A stretch of 64,000 bases of DNA from Cordia subcordata (GCA_028554755.1 JAPTOF010000009.1:1654501-1718500), one strand, 5' to 3'. Positions 42,341 to 54,048 are shown, counted from the stretch's first letter. Notes: generated by a model from the letters alone, not told the origin. Translations and numbers: made by a program.

Positions 42341-42960
42341 TCCATTCTCTTTTGTTCTAAGTTCTTTAAGGACCTTAGGACAAGTGTAGATTATCGAACA
42401 TTCCCAAGAAGGTAAGGCTTTCAGAGAAAGTGAGTAGTATTTGTACTTCGGGACTCCCGCCTAAGATGAGTGACCCTGGAGCGTTCACTATTCCTTGTAG
42501 GATCCGTGAGACCCAGATTGATCACATCTTGTTAGATTTAGGGTTCAGTGTGAATCTCATTCCCTACTCTATCTACTAGTAGCTAGGTCTAGGTGAGTTG
42601 TCCCCTACACATATTACTTTTTAACTAGCTGATAGGTCCAAGCTTAGACCTAGGGGTATGGTAGAGGATGTTATGGTCCTGGTAGGTGAGTTCATGTACC
42701 CTGTTGACTTTATAGTGTTAGATATGGATTTGGGATATGACTCTAGACATTCTGCTCCCGTTCTATTAGGTCGCCCCTTCTTTACCACTGCAGATGTTAT
42801 TATTCATTGTAGGTCGGGATTATTAGAAATGAAATTTGGGAATTTAAGGTCCACCATAAAGGTTTCTAAGGTGATAAATAGGGCTAGTGTAGGAGGAGAG
42901 GATGGACAGAAGTGCTTTACAATTGATGTGATTTATTCGTGTATTGAGGACTTTGTAGAT
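42341..42960 (+). pseudogene. Element D protease
   Basis: 'SEKVSSICTSGLPPKMSDPG' then 'HILLDLGFSVNLIPYSIY', in which the active-site DLGSS has become DLGFS. Two adjacent stops (near 42577) and another near 42620 follow. From 42658 the frame is open: 'GEFMYPVDFIVLDMDLGYDS', 'VLLGRPFFTTADVIIHCRSG'. The frame continues without break into the linker to RT. Confidence 0.78.
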
Positions 42961-44720
42961 AGAACTATGACCGATGGGGAAGAATTGAGAAAATTTGAGG
43001 ATTTGTTGACTAGCTTTGATTTAGATACCTTAGAGTGGAAGTGTATAGCTTCTATCTCTTTAGTTGAGAATTCTTCAATTGATAAATCACTTAAGGATAA
43101 TCCTTCTAGACTTGATTTTAGTGAGTCTCTCATTGATGATGTTGAGGTTGAGTCCCCTTTGGTTGAGCCTAGTCCTTCTTTAGAGCTCAAACCGTTTCCC
43201 AACAATTTGAAGTATGCATTCCTAGGCCTTAGTGAGACCCTTCTGATTATTATAGCTTCTGATCTTTCTAGAGAGCATGAGGAGTGTCTTTTAGATGATC
43301 TTAGGAAACATAAGAAGGCTATAGGGTGGAAAATTGATGATTTGAGATGAATTGACCCTTTGGTTTGCATGCATCATATTCACCTTGAGGATGGAGCTGT
43401 TCCTTCTAAGAAGATGCAAAGGAGGCTAAACACACACATGAGGGAAGTAGTTAAGAAAGAGACCATTAAGCATTTACATGCAGGCATTATTTATTCAATC
43501 TCTGATAGTGAGTGGGTTAGCCAGGTTCAAGTCATCCCTAAGAAGTCTGGGATCGCGACTGTAGAAAATGAGAGAGGAGAGTTTATCGCTACGCTTACTC
43601 CCACAGGATGGAGAGTTTGTATTGACTATAGAAAGCTCAACTCTAAAACTAGGAAAGACAATTCCCATTGTCTTTTATAAACTAGATCTTAGATAGAGTA
43701 GCTGGGCATAGCTACTATTTCTTTCTAGATGGCTATTCTGGGTATAATCAAATCCCTGTGTTTCCTAAGGACTAGGAGAAGACCACCTTTACTTGTATCT
43801 ATAGCACTTTTGCCTATAGGAAGATGCCTTTCAGTCTATGTAATGCCCTAGTGAATTTTTAGAGGTGTATGATGGCCATTTTTAGTGACATGATAGAGAA
43901 GCATTTAGAGATTTTCATGTATGACTTGTCAATCTTTGGTGATAGTTTTTGATGATTGCTTGAGTAGTCTCTCTTTAGTCTTAGACCGATGTGTGGAGAA
44001 GAATCTAGTGTTGAGTTTGGAGAAATCCCACTTCATGGTGCAGTGGGGATAGTTTTAGGTCATGTACTTTCATCTAATGGCATTCAAGTTGACACAGCTA
44101 AGGTAGACTTAATTGAGAAGTTCCCCGTCCTTAAGTGCATAAAGGATGTTAGATCTTTTCTAGGGCATGCAGGTTTCTACAGTAGGTTCTTCAAGGATTT
44201 TAGGCATATAACACGTCTCTTGTATAGGCTTTTACAATAAGATGTCTCCTTTGAGTTTAATAATAGAAGTGTTAGAGCTTTTAATAGGCTTAAATCCTTA
44301 TTGTCCTTCTCCCCGATCATTCAGCCACCTAACTATAGTCTCCCATTCAAGGTTATGTGTAATGCATTTGATTATGCAATAGGAGCTATTTTAGGTCAAC
44401 GGCGAGATAAGTTGTCCTATGTAGTGTACTATGCTAGTAAGACTCCTGATAAAGCTAAAAGAACTATACCACCATAGAAAAATAACTTCTAGCAATTGTT
44501 TTCTCCCTTGACAAGTTTAGGTCGTACATCCTAGGGTTTAAAGTGATTGTCTACACTAATCATGTGGCGTTAAGGTATTTGTTAGCTAAGAAAGAATCTA
44601 AGCCCCATTTGATTAGGTGATTGCTCCTTCTTCAAGAATTTGATGTTGAGATTCAGGATAAGAAGGGTAGTGAAAACTTAGTTGCGGATCACCTTTCCTA
44701 TCTTATTAATGAGTTTTCTA
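42961..44720 (+). pseudogene. pol: Element D reverse transcriptase and RNase H
   Basis: The linker ends 'HKKAIGWKIDDLR', then a stop. RT: 'IIYSISDSEWVSQVQVIPKK' (43480-43545), 'GWRVCIDYRKLNSKTRKDN' (43605-43660), then frameshift; 'YFFLDGYSGYNQIPVF' (43715-43760), 'AYRKMPFSLCNALVNF'. The catalytic motif reads FMYD at about 43914-43925 where A has FMDD, so the first Asp is lost. 43989-44240 continues '[20 protein letters not shown]'. RNase H is in pieces ('VMCNAFDYAIGAILGQR', 'VYYASKTPDKAK') with the 'YTDH' motif changed to 'YTNH'. Confidence 0.78.
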
Positions 44721-46045
44721 AGGATCCATCTCCTTCTCGTGATTCATTTCCCAATGAGTAATTGTTTTCCATCTCTCATCACACACCATAGTTTGCTCAC
44801 ATTGTCAATTATCTTGCCACAAGACGCTTTCCCTCTCATTGGGAAAAGAGAGAAAGAGATAGGTTCTTAGCACAAATGAGACATTTTTTTGGGAGGATCC
44901 TTATCTTTTTAAAGTGTGTGCGGGTCAAGTGATTTGCTGGTGTGTGCCTGAAGATGAATTTGACAGCGTGTTGAATATGTGTCACGATGAGGGGCGTGGA
45001 GGTCATTTTAATGGAAAGAAGACTACCGCGAAGGTCATGCAATGTGGATTGTTTTTGCTCACTCTCTTTAGGGATGCCCAAGAGTATTGCAAAAAGTGTT
45101 TTAGATGTCAACAATCTGGGTTTATCTCTAGGAGAAACCTGATGCCTTTATCCTCTATTCTTCTATTTGAGTTGTTTGATGTTTGTGGTATAGATTTCCC
45201 GGGACCATTTCCACCTTCCTTTGGGTACCAATACATTTTAGTGGTCGTTGACTATGTGCCCAAATAGGTTGAGAAAATTCCCACATGCACTAATGACCAT
45301 AGGACATGGTAAAGTTCATCAAGGAGAACATTTTCTCGAGATTTAGAGTCCCTAGGGTCTTGATTAGTGATAGGGGATTGCATTTTTGCCATAGAACTTT
45401 AGAGGCCTTATTGAGGAGATATTCAGTTACGCATAAGGTTGCTACCCCTTCTCACCCACAAACTAGTGGACAAGTAGAGGTGTCCAATAAGGAGATAAAG
45501 CACACTTTAGAGGAAACGGTTAAGCTCGATAGGAGAGATTGGTCTATTAGGCTAAATGACGCTTCGTAGACCTACTGTACCACCTTTAAAACTCCCATTG
45601 GTATTTCTCTGTATAGATTGGTTTATAGGAAAGCTTGTCACTTGTCGGTAGAACTTGAGCATAAGGCTTATTAGGCAATCAAGGCCCTAAACTTTAATTT
45701 GGCAAGAGCGAGCGAGAAAAGGAGGCAAGATATAGCGGAATTGGAGCTTTATAAGGATAGGATGAAGAGAATTCATGATAAATATATTCTTAAGAAATCA
45801 TTCTCTCCCTCTGATAAAGTTTGGTTATTTAACTCACATTTGAAGCTCTTTCTAGGTAAGCTCAAGTCAAGATGGGATGGTCCGTGTGAAGTGTTGGTTT
45901 ACTACCTTCCAGAGCAGTCAAGATCAAGGACTTGAAGGATGGCTGAGAGATGACAGTGAATGGACAATGCCAGAAGCATGCTTATGATCCGAGCAAGGCT
46001 CGTGGGGAGTTTTTAATGCTTTAGGATCGCATCTATAGAGATTAA
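44721..46045 (+). pseudogene. pol: Element D integrase
   Basis: Zinc-binding region open at 44914-45267: 'MCHDEGRGGHFNGKKTTAKV', '[18 protein letters not shown]', 'FDVCGIDFPGPFPPSFG' (first D). Then 45306-45569 with '[15 protein letters not shown]' (second D) and '[16 protein letters not shown]' (E). 45699-45935 has the C-terminal 'NSHLKLFLGKLKSRWDGP', short of about 20 residues relative to A ('[20 protein letters not shown]' skips a segment), then a frameshift. The catalytic triad residues are present but the frame is broken several times. Confidence 0.78.
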
Positions 46046-46201
46046 AGATAAGTTGGTGATCGCCTGGCTAATGGTGTAGTGGTTAGCGCTACTAGGAGGC
46101 AACCTAGGTTCAATTTTGCAATTTTGCATTCGTTTCACTTTCTTTCCTTTTTGTTTTTCTTCTTTTCTATCGGTCACACAAAAGTGCTGAATCCCAATCC
46201 T
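46046..46201 (+). other. Element D 3' untranslated region, before E
   Basis: Starts with the CTAGG hairpin (46092-46107) and runs to 'tgaatcccaatcct', where element E enters. It resumes at 55592 with 'atcctttgtcccataagata', exactly as in A (24160-24185). Confidence 0.8.
46197..46201. repeat. Target site duplication of element E, left copy (ATCCT)
   Basis: ATCCT before E; identical ATCCT at 55592-55596. Element A has the sequence once. Confidence 0.93.
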
Positions 46202-47720
46202 TGAAGGAATTTTGCAAAACTTTTTCACAAATTCTTCCAAGATCAGACTCTTGTAAATTAAAAATTTTACAAAGAACATGATTAGTACCTGGATATTCTT
46301 GACACGAATATGCGTTCTTGACAAGTAGGCTTGCAGAAGCTTGATCTTCCTCCACTTCGTACGCAGCCAAGAATAATGATGGAGGCTAGGGTTTTTTTTT
46401 AAAGGGAAGAGGAATATTTTTCTTTGTAGGAAAAACTGATGACCCTTAATAAAATATGTACAATACCTCTCCGTTTATAGAACAAAAGGAGTTGGGCCTT
46501 CATAAGTCCCAAGCTCATTTCCTCCAACCAAATTGGGCCCAAACCTTTTAACCCAATTATAAATTAAATCTCTATTTAATTCTTAACCCATTTAGCCCAA
46601 GATTTATTTCATGCCACATTTTCTGTGCTAGCAGAAAATAGATGAAATTAAATCCGTCAACTTTTAATAATTAAATATTTAATTTCTAAATAAATATTCA
46701 AATACATTAATTATTAATTCCTTTGTTTAATTCGCAATTAAATAATGGAATATTTAATTCTCAATTAAATATATTAGATCAATCCATCAATAAAATTCTT
46801 GACCTTTTGTGTGACTCCGTAGGTTCAAACTTAAACCGGTACTAAAAGGACAATCTCTGTACTAATCGGAGATACCGTCTAGCAATAGTTCCCAACGTCC
46901 GGATAAACTGAAAAATTCCAAGACAACTATCAATGAACCTAGGCACTATGGCATATCCCCTATGACCCTCGATATTCCGAAACAACCCTAGGAGCATGGT
47001 CAACTGTGAAACCCCTAATTAGTTATTCTGTATTAAGTCCAATCTTGTCATGGCTTATCACGACATGTCTCCGTGACACATCACGCAGAAAGCTTTGGCC
47101 AAAGACTTTAACGAGTTAGGACTATGTGGAATATCATTCTCCCAATACTTGAAGTAGGTCAATCCCATCTTGTCCTGCACATTGGCTTCACGACACTTGC
47201 TAGCACCCAGTAACCCTTCGTCACCAAATTGGAAATTCGGGTAGTCCGGCACCAAAGTTCGAGGAGTAATTCGCAAGCATATATGGCAGTCTCTGGTTGA
47301 AGGGAATACTACAACCATGTGCACCACAAGCAATCCTTTGATAGTAGGGTAAGTACCATAAGATGCTTGTAAGCGAGTCATGTTCAATAAGCGTGTCTCC
47401 ACACCCTACCTGTGTGTCACACCGGTGTCTCAACACCCATTGGTCATGAGGAAGACCAACCCATGTGACAAACAATAACCTTTACTCAAAGGAGTTGATG
47501 TCCTAGTACCAATTCCATCATTCGGTTATGAACAGATTTTAAGAACAATCAGACCATGCCTCATATGATCCCACACAATTGTTCTAAGGAACTACATCAT
47601 GATCAAAATAAGAGAAGATGGTGCGATATGATGTAATGCCAAATATTATCAAACATAACTCGTATGTAAACAATTTTGGAAATATAATAGATGACTCACT
47701 TTATGACATTATTCCTAACA
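46202..47720 (-). repeat. Element E 3' LTR
   Basis: Plus-strand ends TGAAGGAATT and TTCCTAACA. A TATA-like TCTATAAAC on the minus strand lies near 46474-46484. The minus-strand frames at 47058-47475 lie inside the LTR, occur in parallel in the 5' LTR only in broken form, and show no known domain. Confidence 0.9.
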
Positions 47721-47734
47721 ATCTCCCACTTGGA
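47721..47734 (-). other. Polypurine tract of element E
   Basis: The minus strand reads CCAAGTGGGAGATT, which abuts the LTR start TGTTAGGAAT. This AAGTGGGAGATT form is typical of plant copia elements and recurs in element G. Confidence 0.85.
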
Positions 47735-47759
47735 CTAAAGCCAGTCAAATCTATATCCT

Positions 47760-49395
47760 ATACCCATCTTCTCTCGATGTGAATCGAACTCTTTGACTCG
47801 AGGGCCTTAGTAAATGGGTCAACCAAATTCTTTTTACTATCGATCTTCTGCATAATGACGTCACCTCTAGCTATGATCTCTCAGATCAGGTGGTGACATC
47901 TTAGCACATGTTTGGCTTTCTAATGGGATCGAGGTTCCTTCACTTGAGCAATGGTACTAGCACTATCGCTGAAGATTGTGACTGGACCAGCTAAGTCAGG
48001 AACAACCCCAAGTTCAGTGATGAATTTCTTGAGACAAACTGTTTCTTTTGCTGCATCAGACACTGCTATGTATTCCGCCTCACAGACAGAATTAGCCACG
48101 GTATGTTGCTTAGAGCTCTTCCAGCAAACAGCTCCACCATTTATGGTAAACACGAACCCAAACATGCTTTTACTGTCATCTCTATCTGACTGGAAACTAG
48201 AATTAGTGTAACTTACCAGTTTCATGTCAGAACCCCTATAGACGAGCCATAAGTCTTTAGTATTTCTTAAATACTTAAGGATGGTCTTTGCCACTTGCCA
48301 ATATCTCTCACCAGGATCAAATTGATATCTACTAACCATTCCGAAGGAGAAAGCCACATCAGGCCTCGTACATGTCATAGTGTACATGATAGATCCTATT
48401 GCTGAAGCATAAGGGACTCTACTCATATGCTTTCTTTCCTGAGGAGTTGAGGGACAATCCCTCTTAGAGAGATAAATTCCATAGCCTATTAAAAGATAGC
48501 CCCTTTTGGAATTTTCTATGTTGAACCTTTTTAGCACGGTGTCAATATACGTGGACTGGGACAATCCCAACAACCTTTTAGATCTATCTCTATAGATTTT
48601 AATCCCAAGGATATAGGAAGCTTCTCCTAGATCCTTCATGGAGAATTGGGACGAAAGCCACAACTTCACATTCTATAATGCGAGGATATCATTTCCTATA
48701 AGAAGAATGTCATCCACATACAATACTAAGAATGTGACCACGTGTCCATTAGCCCATTTATAAATGCAAGGCTCTTCTTCATTCTTAACGAAGCCATACG
48801 TTTGTCAAAACGTATGTTCCAACTCCGAGAATCTTGCTTAAGTCCATAGATGGACTTCTGAAGCTTACACACTTTAGACTCATCTGTAGATGTGAACCCT
48901 TCAGGTTGTGTCATATACACTTCCTCTTCTAGCTCATCATTAAGGAAAGTTGTTTTAACATCCATTTGCCAGATCTCATAGTCTAAGTGCGTAGCTATAG
49001 CAAGCATAATGCGAACTGACTTGAGCATCGCTACAGGGGAAAAAGTTTTGTCATAGTCAATACCATTACATTGCCAATATCCCTTAGCAACCAAATGGGC
49101 TTTGTAGGTCTCCACCTTCCCATCTGCTCCTCGCTTTCGTTTGAAAACCCATTTACACCCAATAAGGTTAACCCCTTCAGGTGGATCAACTAATGTCCAC
49201 ACATTATTGATTTTCATGGATTCTATTTCAGATTCCATGGCCTTAATCCATTCTTTGGAGTCGTGCCTTTGCATGGCATCCATATAGGTGATCGGATCCT
49301 CATCATTCTCATCTAGTTCGATAGGATCAACATCTCGAACCAAGAATCCATACCTAGTTGGTTGACGAGGTACTCTACTAGATCTCCTAAGTGAT
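47760..49395 (-). pseudogene. pol: Element E reverse transcriptase and RNase H
   Basis: Copia RT begins near 49345 ('YMDAMQRHDSKEWIKAMESE', 'NNVWTLVDPPEGVNLIGCKW') and continues 'YDKTFSPVAMLKSVRIMLAI', 'DYEIWQMDVKTTFLN', 'KVCKLQKSIYGLKQDSRSWN'. A frame break near 48780 and one near 48670 flank the catalytic YVDD (48709-48720), which is intact. The palm end and RNase H are open from 48669 to 47920: 'KDLGEASYILGIKI', 'SRVPYASAIGSIMYTMTCTR', 'VSYTNSSFQSDRDDSKSMFG' and 'CEAEYIAVSDAAKETVCLKK'. 'GYTDSDFQ' is normal, so the first RNase H Asp reads Asn here. A stop after 'KEPRSH' precedes a legible tail down to about 47760. Confidence 0.87.
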
Positions 49396-49439
49396 GCCTC
49401 TATAGTAGCTTCAGGATCTGGTTCCCTAACCTCATCCTG

Positions 49440-50600
49440 TCCTGTATGTTCAACTTAAGGTGTCTATACTTCACCAAGGTCAATAGCAGAGGTAGTTCTC
49501 TCTTGTTCGAGAAACTCTTTCTCTAGAAAGACTGCTCTAGCAATAACAAACACCTTTTGCTCTTCATTATGACAGAAGTAGTATCTTCTAGACTCTCTAG
49601 GGTATCCTATAAATCTACATTTGTTAGATTTTGGTTCTAGCTTATCAATTTGAAGACGCTTGACGTATGCCAAACACCCCCAAACCTTGAGGTAAGAGAG
49701 TACTAGTCTACGACCATGCCAAATCTCATATGTTGTCTTTTTTTCTGACTTGCTAGGTACTTTATTCAGCACATGTGCGGCTGTCTCAAGAGCATATCCC
49801 CAAAAGGATATAGGCAGATCCGTGCGTCCCATCATGGATCTAACCATGTTTAACAGTGTTCGGTTTCTCCTTGTAGATATACCATTATGCTGTGGTGTAC
49901 CTGGAGGAATCTATTGCGAGAGAATCCCATTCTCTTCCAGGTAACTCAAAAACTCATTAGAAAGATACTCTCCTCCACGATCAGATCATAGGATCTTAAT
50001 ACTCTTTCTAGTTTGTTTTTCTACCTCACTCTTGTATCTCTTGAACATTTCAAAAGACTCTGATTTATGTCTCATCAAATAGACATATCTATATCTAAAT
50101 AAGTCATCAGTGAATGTAATGAAGTAGGAATACCCATCTTTAGCACTAATACTCATCGGCCCACAGACATCGTTATGTGTAATGCCCAAGAGTTCTATAG
50201 CTCTATCACCTTTTCCAGTAAAAGGGGATTTGGTCATTTTTCCAAGTAGATAGGACTCACAAGTCTGTAGTGATTCAAGATCACTAATGTCAAGAAACCC
50301 TTCCTTGACCAACTTGTTAATCCTATCTTTATTAATATAACCAAGTCTACAGTGCCAAAGATATATATCTGAAATAGTTCCTATTTTGGGATGTTTATTA
50401 CTAACATGCAAGATGTGCATAGGCTGTGTCAAAATATAAATCCCATGTTCCAATCGTCCGATAAAAACACAAACATTATTCAAAATAATGTCAATTCCAT
50501 TATTGGAAATTCTAAAGGAATATCAATCTTGGGCTAATAGCCCAATTGAAATAATGTTCAAAACAAAATTCGGACAAAAGAAAACATCAGAAAGACTTAA
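49440..50600 (-). pseudogene. pol: Element E integrase
   Basis: The pre-integrase zinc region is at 50483-50200: 'DIYLWHCRLGYINKDRINKL' and 'CESYLLGKMTKSPF' (H-C-C type). The core reads 'THNDVCGPMSISAKDGYSYF' (first D of 'ITHNDVCGP'), then a stop near 49985, 'SDRGGEYLSNEFL' (second D, about 49960) and 'GTPQHNGI' followed by 'RRNRTLLNMVRSMMG', where the catalytic Glu of 'SERRN' is changed. The rest (49847-49464) continues 'LETAAHVLNKVPSK' and 'TYEIWHGRRLVLSYLKVWGC'. Two or three stops break the frame. Confidence 0.85.
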
Positions 50601-50866
50601 GTTCATAGAATTGATAGCTAAAGATAAACACCCTAATACTAGTACTAGAACAAGATTCCCATTGACAACACTCAGGTATCGCTCTCCGTCTTTGAACTTC
50701 CTACTGACCTGTAGCTCCTATAACGAATTGCAAATATGATAAGGACTGCCTGTATCTAATACATAGGTAGTAGAGTCTATGACACTGAAGTTGCAAGAAG
50801 TAATCATATATGTACCTTGTTGAGCAACCTGTTGCTTTCTTTTAGGCCTGTTTGGATCTAAGGACG
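50601..50866 (-). pseudogene. pol: Element E protease
   Basis: An aspartic protease. Minus-strand text gives 'VIDSTTYVLDTGSPYHICNS' with the DTGS active site near 50745-50756, then 'RYLSVVNGNLVLVLVLGCLS' and 'SDVFFCPNFVLNIISI', the normal copia protease pattern. A stop falls directly after 'CNSL'. It connects gag's zinc knuckle to the integrase. Confidence 0.8.
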
Positions 50867-51687
50867 TCAGATACGGAGGAAAATTCCTCTTCTAGTGTCC
50901 AAGCTACTTGCAGAAGAAACACTCTGCTTGGCTCTTTTCAACCCTTTGCTCGCGGGCTTGGTTTTGCTGTTGTGTGGGCTTCTTAATCCCACCTCGAGCT
51001 TTGGACGCATTTTTGTTCTTCTTTTTGCCTTTCTTAAAACCTCTGCGTCTCGAGAATGAGACACCTCCCACTACATTGACAAGCTTTCTTAGGAGTAGGT
51101 TATCTTTCTCAAAGGTTTGTAATAGTCCTAGTAGCCCGTGGTAGTTAACAACAGGCTTATTCATCTTGAATTGATTCAAGAAAGGGAGAAAAGATGGAGG
51201 CAGCGAGTTAAGAATGGCATCCTTGCCAAGATGTTCCTGAAGTGGAAAGCCTAGCTTAGCCAACTTCTCAATGTTTTCTGTCATGTACAATACATGATTA
51301 GTAACTGATGTGCCTTCCTTCATCTTAGCACCAAAAATAGCACATGAGGTTCTATGTCTTTCAGCATCATCTGATGTGCCAAATGACTTATTCAAAGCTT
51401 GAATGATAGCCTCAGGCTGCGAATCCTCAAACTTGGACAAAACTCGTCATTCATCACCGCCCTTATAATGCAGCGAACTGTGACTCTATCATCAAGCCAT
51501 TTTTATAGCGTCTATCATCCGTTGCAGATGCATTAGCAATAGGCTCCGCAGGTGCTGGATCAGTAAGAACAAACAAGATACGTTCATGTTCAAGTATAAT
51601 GTGCAACCTTTGATACTAACTATCGAGGTTGGGCCCAATGAGCTTCTCACTATCCAATAGTTATCTTAAAGACAACGTGTTAGCCAT
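50867..51687 (-). pseudogene. gag: Element E gag
   Basis: Copia gag. The ATG at 51687 gives 'MANTLSLR', then stops at two codons and a frameshift near 51450 before the long open part at 51440-50904: 'SQPEAIIQALNKSFGTSDDA', 'CAIFGAKMKEGTSVTNHVLY', 'EKLAKLGFPLQEHLGKDAIL', 'LNSLPPSFLPFLNQFKMNK'. It ends in a basic stretch ('RRRGFKKGKKKNKN') and a zinc knuckle 'CFFCK--GH-KRNFP', whose last Cys reads Phe. Protease follows with little spacing. Confidence 0.85.
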
Positions 51688-53217
51688 TAAATCTGCAAAT
51701 AATTGACGTAAAAAGAATAAATAATCTATTGTAAATATGAGTTATTAATTTTTCCAAAAGATATGGGTCAATATCTAATAGATCCTCCCACTATTTTGTT
51801 CAGACTATTAGCCCCTGCCTACAGCCCGAAAGGATTTCTGAAAAATAAACCCCTTTAGTGGGTACCGAGATCCAAAACAATGTACATGGGCCTGACTGAG
51901 GTCAGCCAACCTATGGACATTGCTTGGTAGGTTCATAACCAATTACTTTCCCAAGTAACTCCCAGTATTTTGTTTTGCCTAAAGCATCTCTTTAGCAAGA
52001 CTAAGGTCCTCCACTGAAAAGCTTGGTTTGGTCAAACCATTAACATGAACTCCCAAGGTTTTCCTTCGACCCCAATGAGTAGACCCGACTGAGGTCGGCC
52101 TACTTACTCATCAGTCCGAAGGGATTCCAAGGGTCTCATTTAGTAAAATAATAATCCCAATATTCCAATAAAAGTCAAGCCTAAGGGCTCCAACATTTAT
52201 TAGAGTATTGGGTCCATTATCATTTACTTTAATGAGAGGCAATGATTTGGACATCCCTATGTCCAAGTCACTTTAATGACCTAATAAATTTGAAGGGATT
52301 TGTTTGATTAAAAGAGCGTGCTTGTTTAATAGTCAGACCTTTAATTATCCAGTTTAATTAATCGATTGGCATACAAAACAACATATATAAGCATATGCAG
52401 GTGGTTATGGGCTTTCCTAGTGTGGCCCACTAGAGCCATCATGGGCCACTCTATCATGCAAAACTAAATTATTACAATTTAATTTTGGGAAACCTGGACA
52501 AGCCCATGCCTTCAGCTTCTTGCTCTTCAGTTCCTCGTCTTAATCATGCTAAAACCTACTAATTACATCATATAAATAAGAACTCCTTCTCAAGGAGGGG
52601 ATACATCACTTGGGAGAGGGATTTTACAACCATATTTAAGAGAGGGCTGGGCTCGTAGGCCCAATTTAAAAACCCATAAATTAATTACAATAATTAATAA
52701 ATAAAATGCAATAATAAACATGATATGCAAACCATAACCACCTCATAATATGTCATACGTCAAAATAAAAGAGCATAAACATTTTCATGATTTTAGTGCA
52801 CAATAATTAGATCAATTTAATCAAATTAAATTGACCTTACCATATAATTAAAACTCTTTTTAAATTACTTGGGGTCAAAATCCCAATTTTGACAAAATAA
52901 AGCCTTATCCAATTCAACAAATTGATTTTAAGACCATTAGGGTGAAAATTTTTTTTTTTTTTTAATTTTGGGCCTACCCAATTAATTAAAAATAATTTTA
53001 AAAACTAATTGGGTGTCAAAAACATATTTTTGACAAATAATTTATTTAAAAATAAATATCAAATATTTATTGAAAAGGACAAATCAATTTTATCACATAA
53101 AATAATTTTTAGGCATTTAATAAACTATTTAATAAATATATAATTTAATCACTATTATTTATTCTAGTAGCAGTAGTATTTAAATTAAAGAATAAGCATT
53201 TAGACCTAAAGAGACAT

Positions 53218-53283
53218 GCAGCATAGATGGTAAACTCATTGAGTTGTTATTCAATAGGTCCTAGGTTCAAAACTAGGTAGTAG
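53218..53283 (+). other. tRNA-like segment 1 in E leader
   Basis: 'AGATGGTAAACTCATTGAG' resembles a D-arm and anticodon arm, and 'CCTAGGTTCAAAACTAGG' resembles a T-arm with B-box text GGTTCAAA. It is plus strand, thus antisense to E. Not a functional tRNA: the acceptor stem is not convincing. Confidence 0.45.
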
Positions 53284-53316
53284 CATAAAACAACCATTTT
53301 TTGTATTTAATTAATT

Positions 53317-53583
53317 GAGCGAGTGGCATATAAAAGTCATGAATCACATTCATGGACTAGGGCTTACCAGTAGCTGGGCTAGTAAGAGCAACCAAATCCC
53401 AGGATGTGCACACAGGTTTGAAACTCAGCAACAAAAACACGTTTTCTTCTTCTTTTTTTTTATAATGAGCGTGTGATAGCATATCAAACTCTGTGATTCT
53501 CACTAACAAACTAGGTTTTACCAGTAGCCGGACTAGTGAGAGTGAGCAAAGCCCGGTCATAGATGTAGGTTCAAAACCTGCTA
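53317..53583 (+). repeat. tRNA-like segments 2 and 3, a ~150-bp direct repeat
   Basis: Two related copies, about 53317-53430 and 53467-53583. Shared phrases are 'gagcg.gtg', 'cttaccagtagc.gg.ctagt', 'aagagc' or 'gagagtgagc', and a T-arm-like end. In the second copy the T-arm is complete: GTAGG (53565-53569), loop TTCAAAA, CCTGC (53577-53581), i.e. five pairs and seven loop bases as in tRNA. The first copy has a weaker version (CAGGTTTGAAACTC). Poly-A or poly-T tracts stand between copies. Confidence 0.55.
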
Positions 53584-53665
53584 GCTACATAAAGCTTTTT
53601 TTTTTAATAAACTCATAAATGTAAAACAATAACAAAACTATTTTGTTTATATAAGCACAAAAACA

Positions 53666-53735
53666 GTTGTAGGCTGAGTGGTCAAGACTTTGTGCATTGG
53701 TTGTTTATGTCGTAGGTTCAAACCCTTGGAACAAC
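53666..53735 (+). other. tRNA-like segment 4 in E leader
   Basis: 70 bp with complementary ends GTTGT (53666-53670) and ACAAC (53731-53735) like an acceptor stem, an A-box-like 'AGGCTGAGTGGTCAAGA' just inside, and a B-box-like 'GTAGGTTCAAACCC' near the 3' side. The overall plan is that of a tRNA of Ser/Leu style D-arm, but the T-stem and anticodon stem are imperfect. Confidence 0.55.
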
Positions 53736-53784
53736 AAAATTTTTAAACAACAAATCTATACACAAAAGAACACATTTTGTTTCT

Positions 53785-53853
53785 AGAGAGAGTAAAACCT
53801 GTGACCTTATGAGTATCATCCTAGACACTCAACCACTAAACCATACCACCTAG
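53785..53853 (-). other. tRNA-like segment 5 in E leader
   Basis: On the minus strand (sense for E) 'TGGTTTAGTGGTTGAGTG' is close to a tRNA A-box region, followed by an anticodon-arm-like stretch and 'CACAGGTTTTACTCTC', a decayed B-box. It faces segment 4 with about 50 bp between. Confidence 0.5.
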
Positions 53854-54048
53854 TTTGCTTGATATAGCAAATTGTTTATTTTCATCATAAATAATGAGAT
53901 GAAAAACATAGATGGCAGGTACAATAGATGCACTAAATCATGTCTAACTCAAAAGAAAAACACAAAAAATATCAAGACAATTATGTATATCTCATATACA
54001 ATTAATTATTGTGCAATAAAATCAATAGAAATATATATAAAGAGCCTT

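Larger units (their letters stand above)
51688..54048 (-). other. Element E 5' leader, ~2.4 kb, non-coding
   Basis: Between gag and primer site. The gag-proximal half has two similar small hairpins, CTGAC-TGAG-GTCAG (51892-51905) and CCGAC-TGAG-GTCGG (52085-52098), set in repeated phrases about 'agtaactcc' and 'ccgaagggattcc'. The middle (52640-53180) is AT-rich with poly-T runs. The primer-proximal part (53218-53853) has a cluster of tRNA-like segments. No coding frame. The size is well above that of most copia leaders. Confidence 0.75.

Noticed and set aside
47058..47475. Two overlapping minus-strand frames of 114 and 84 codons
   Set aside because: They lie within the 3' LTR of element E, are broken in the 5' LTR, and have no domain.
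53666..53735. Functional tRNA gene
   Set aside because: The T-stem and anticodon stem are imperfect and no clear anticodon can be assigned; reported only as tRNA-like.
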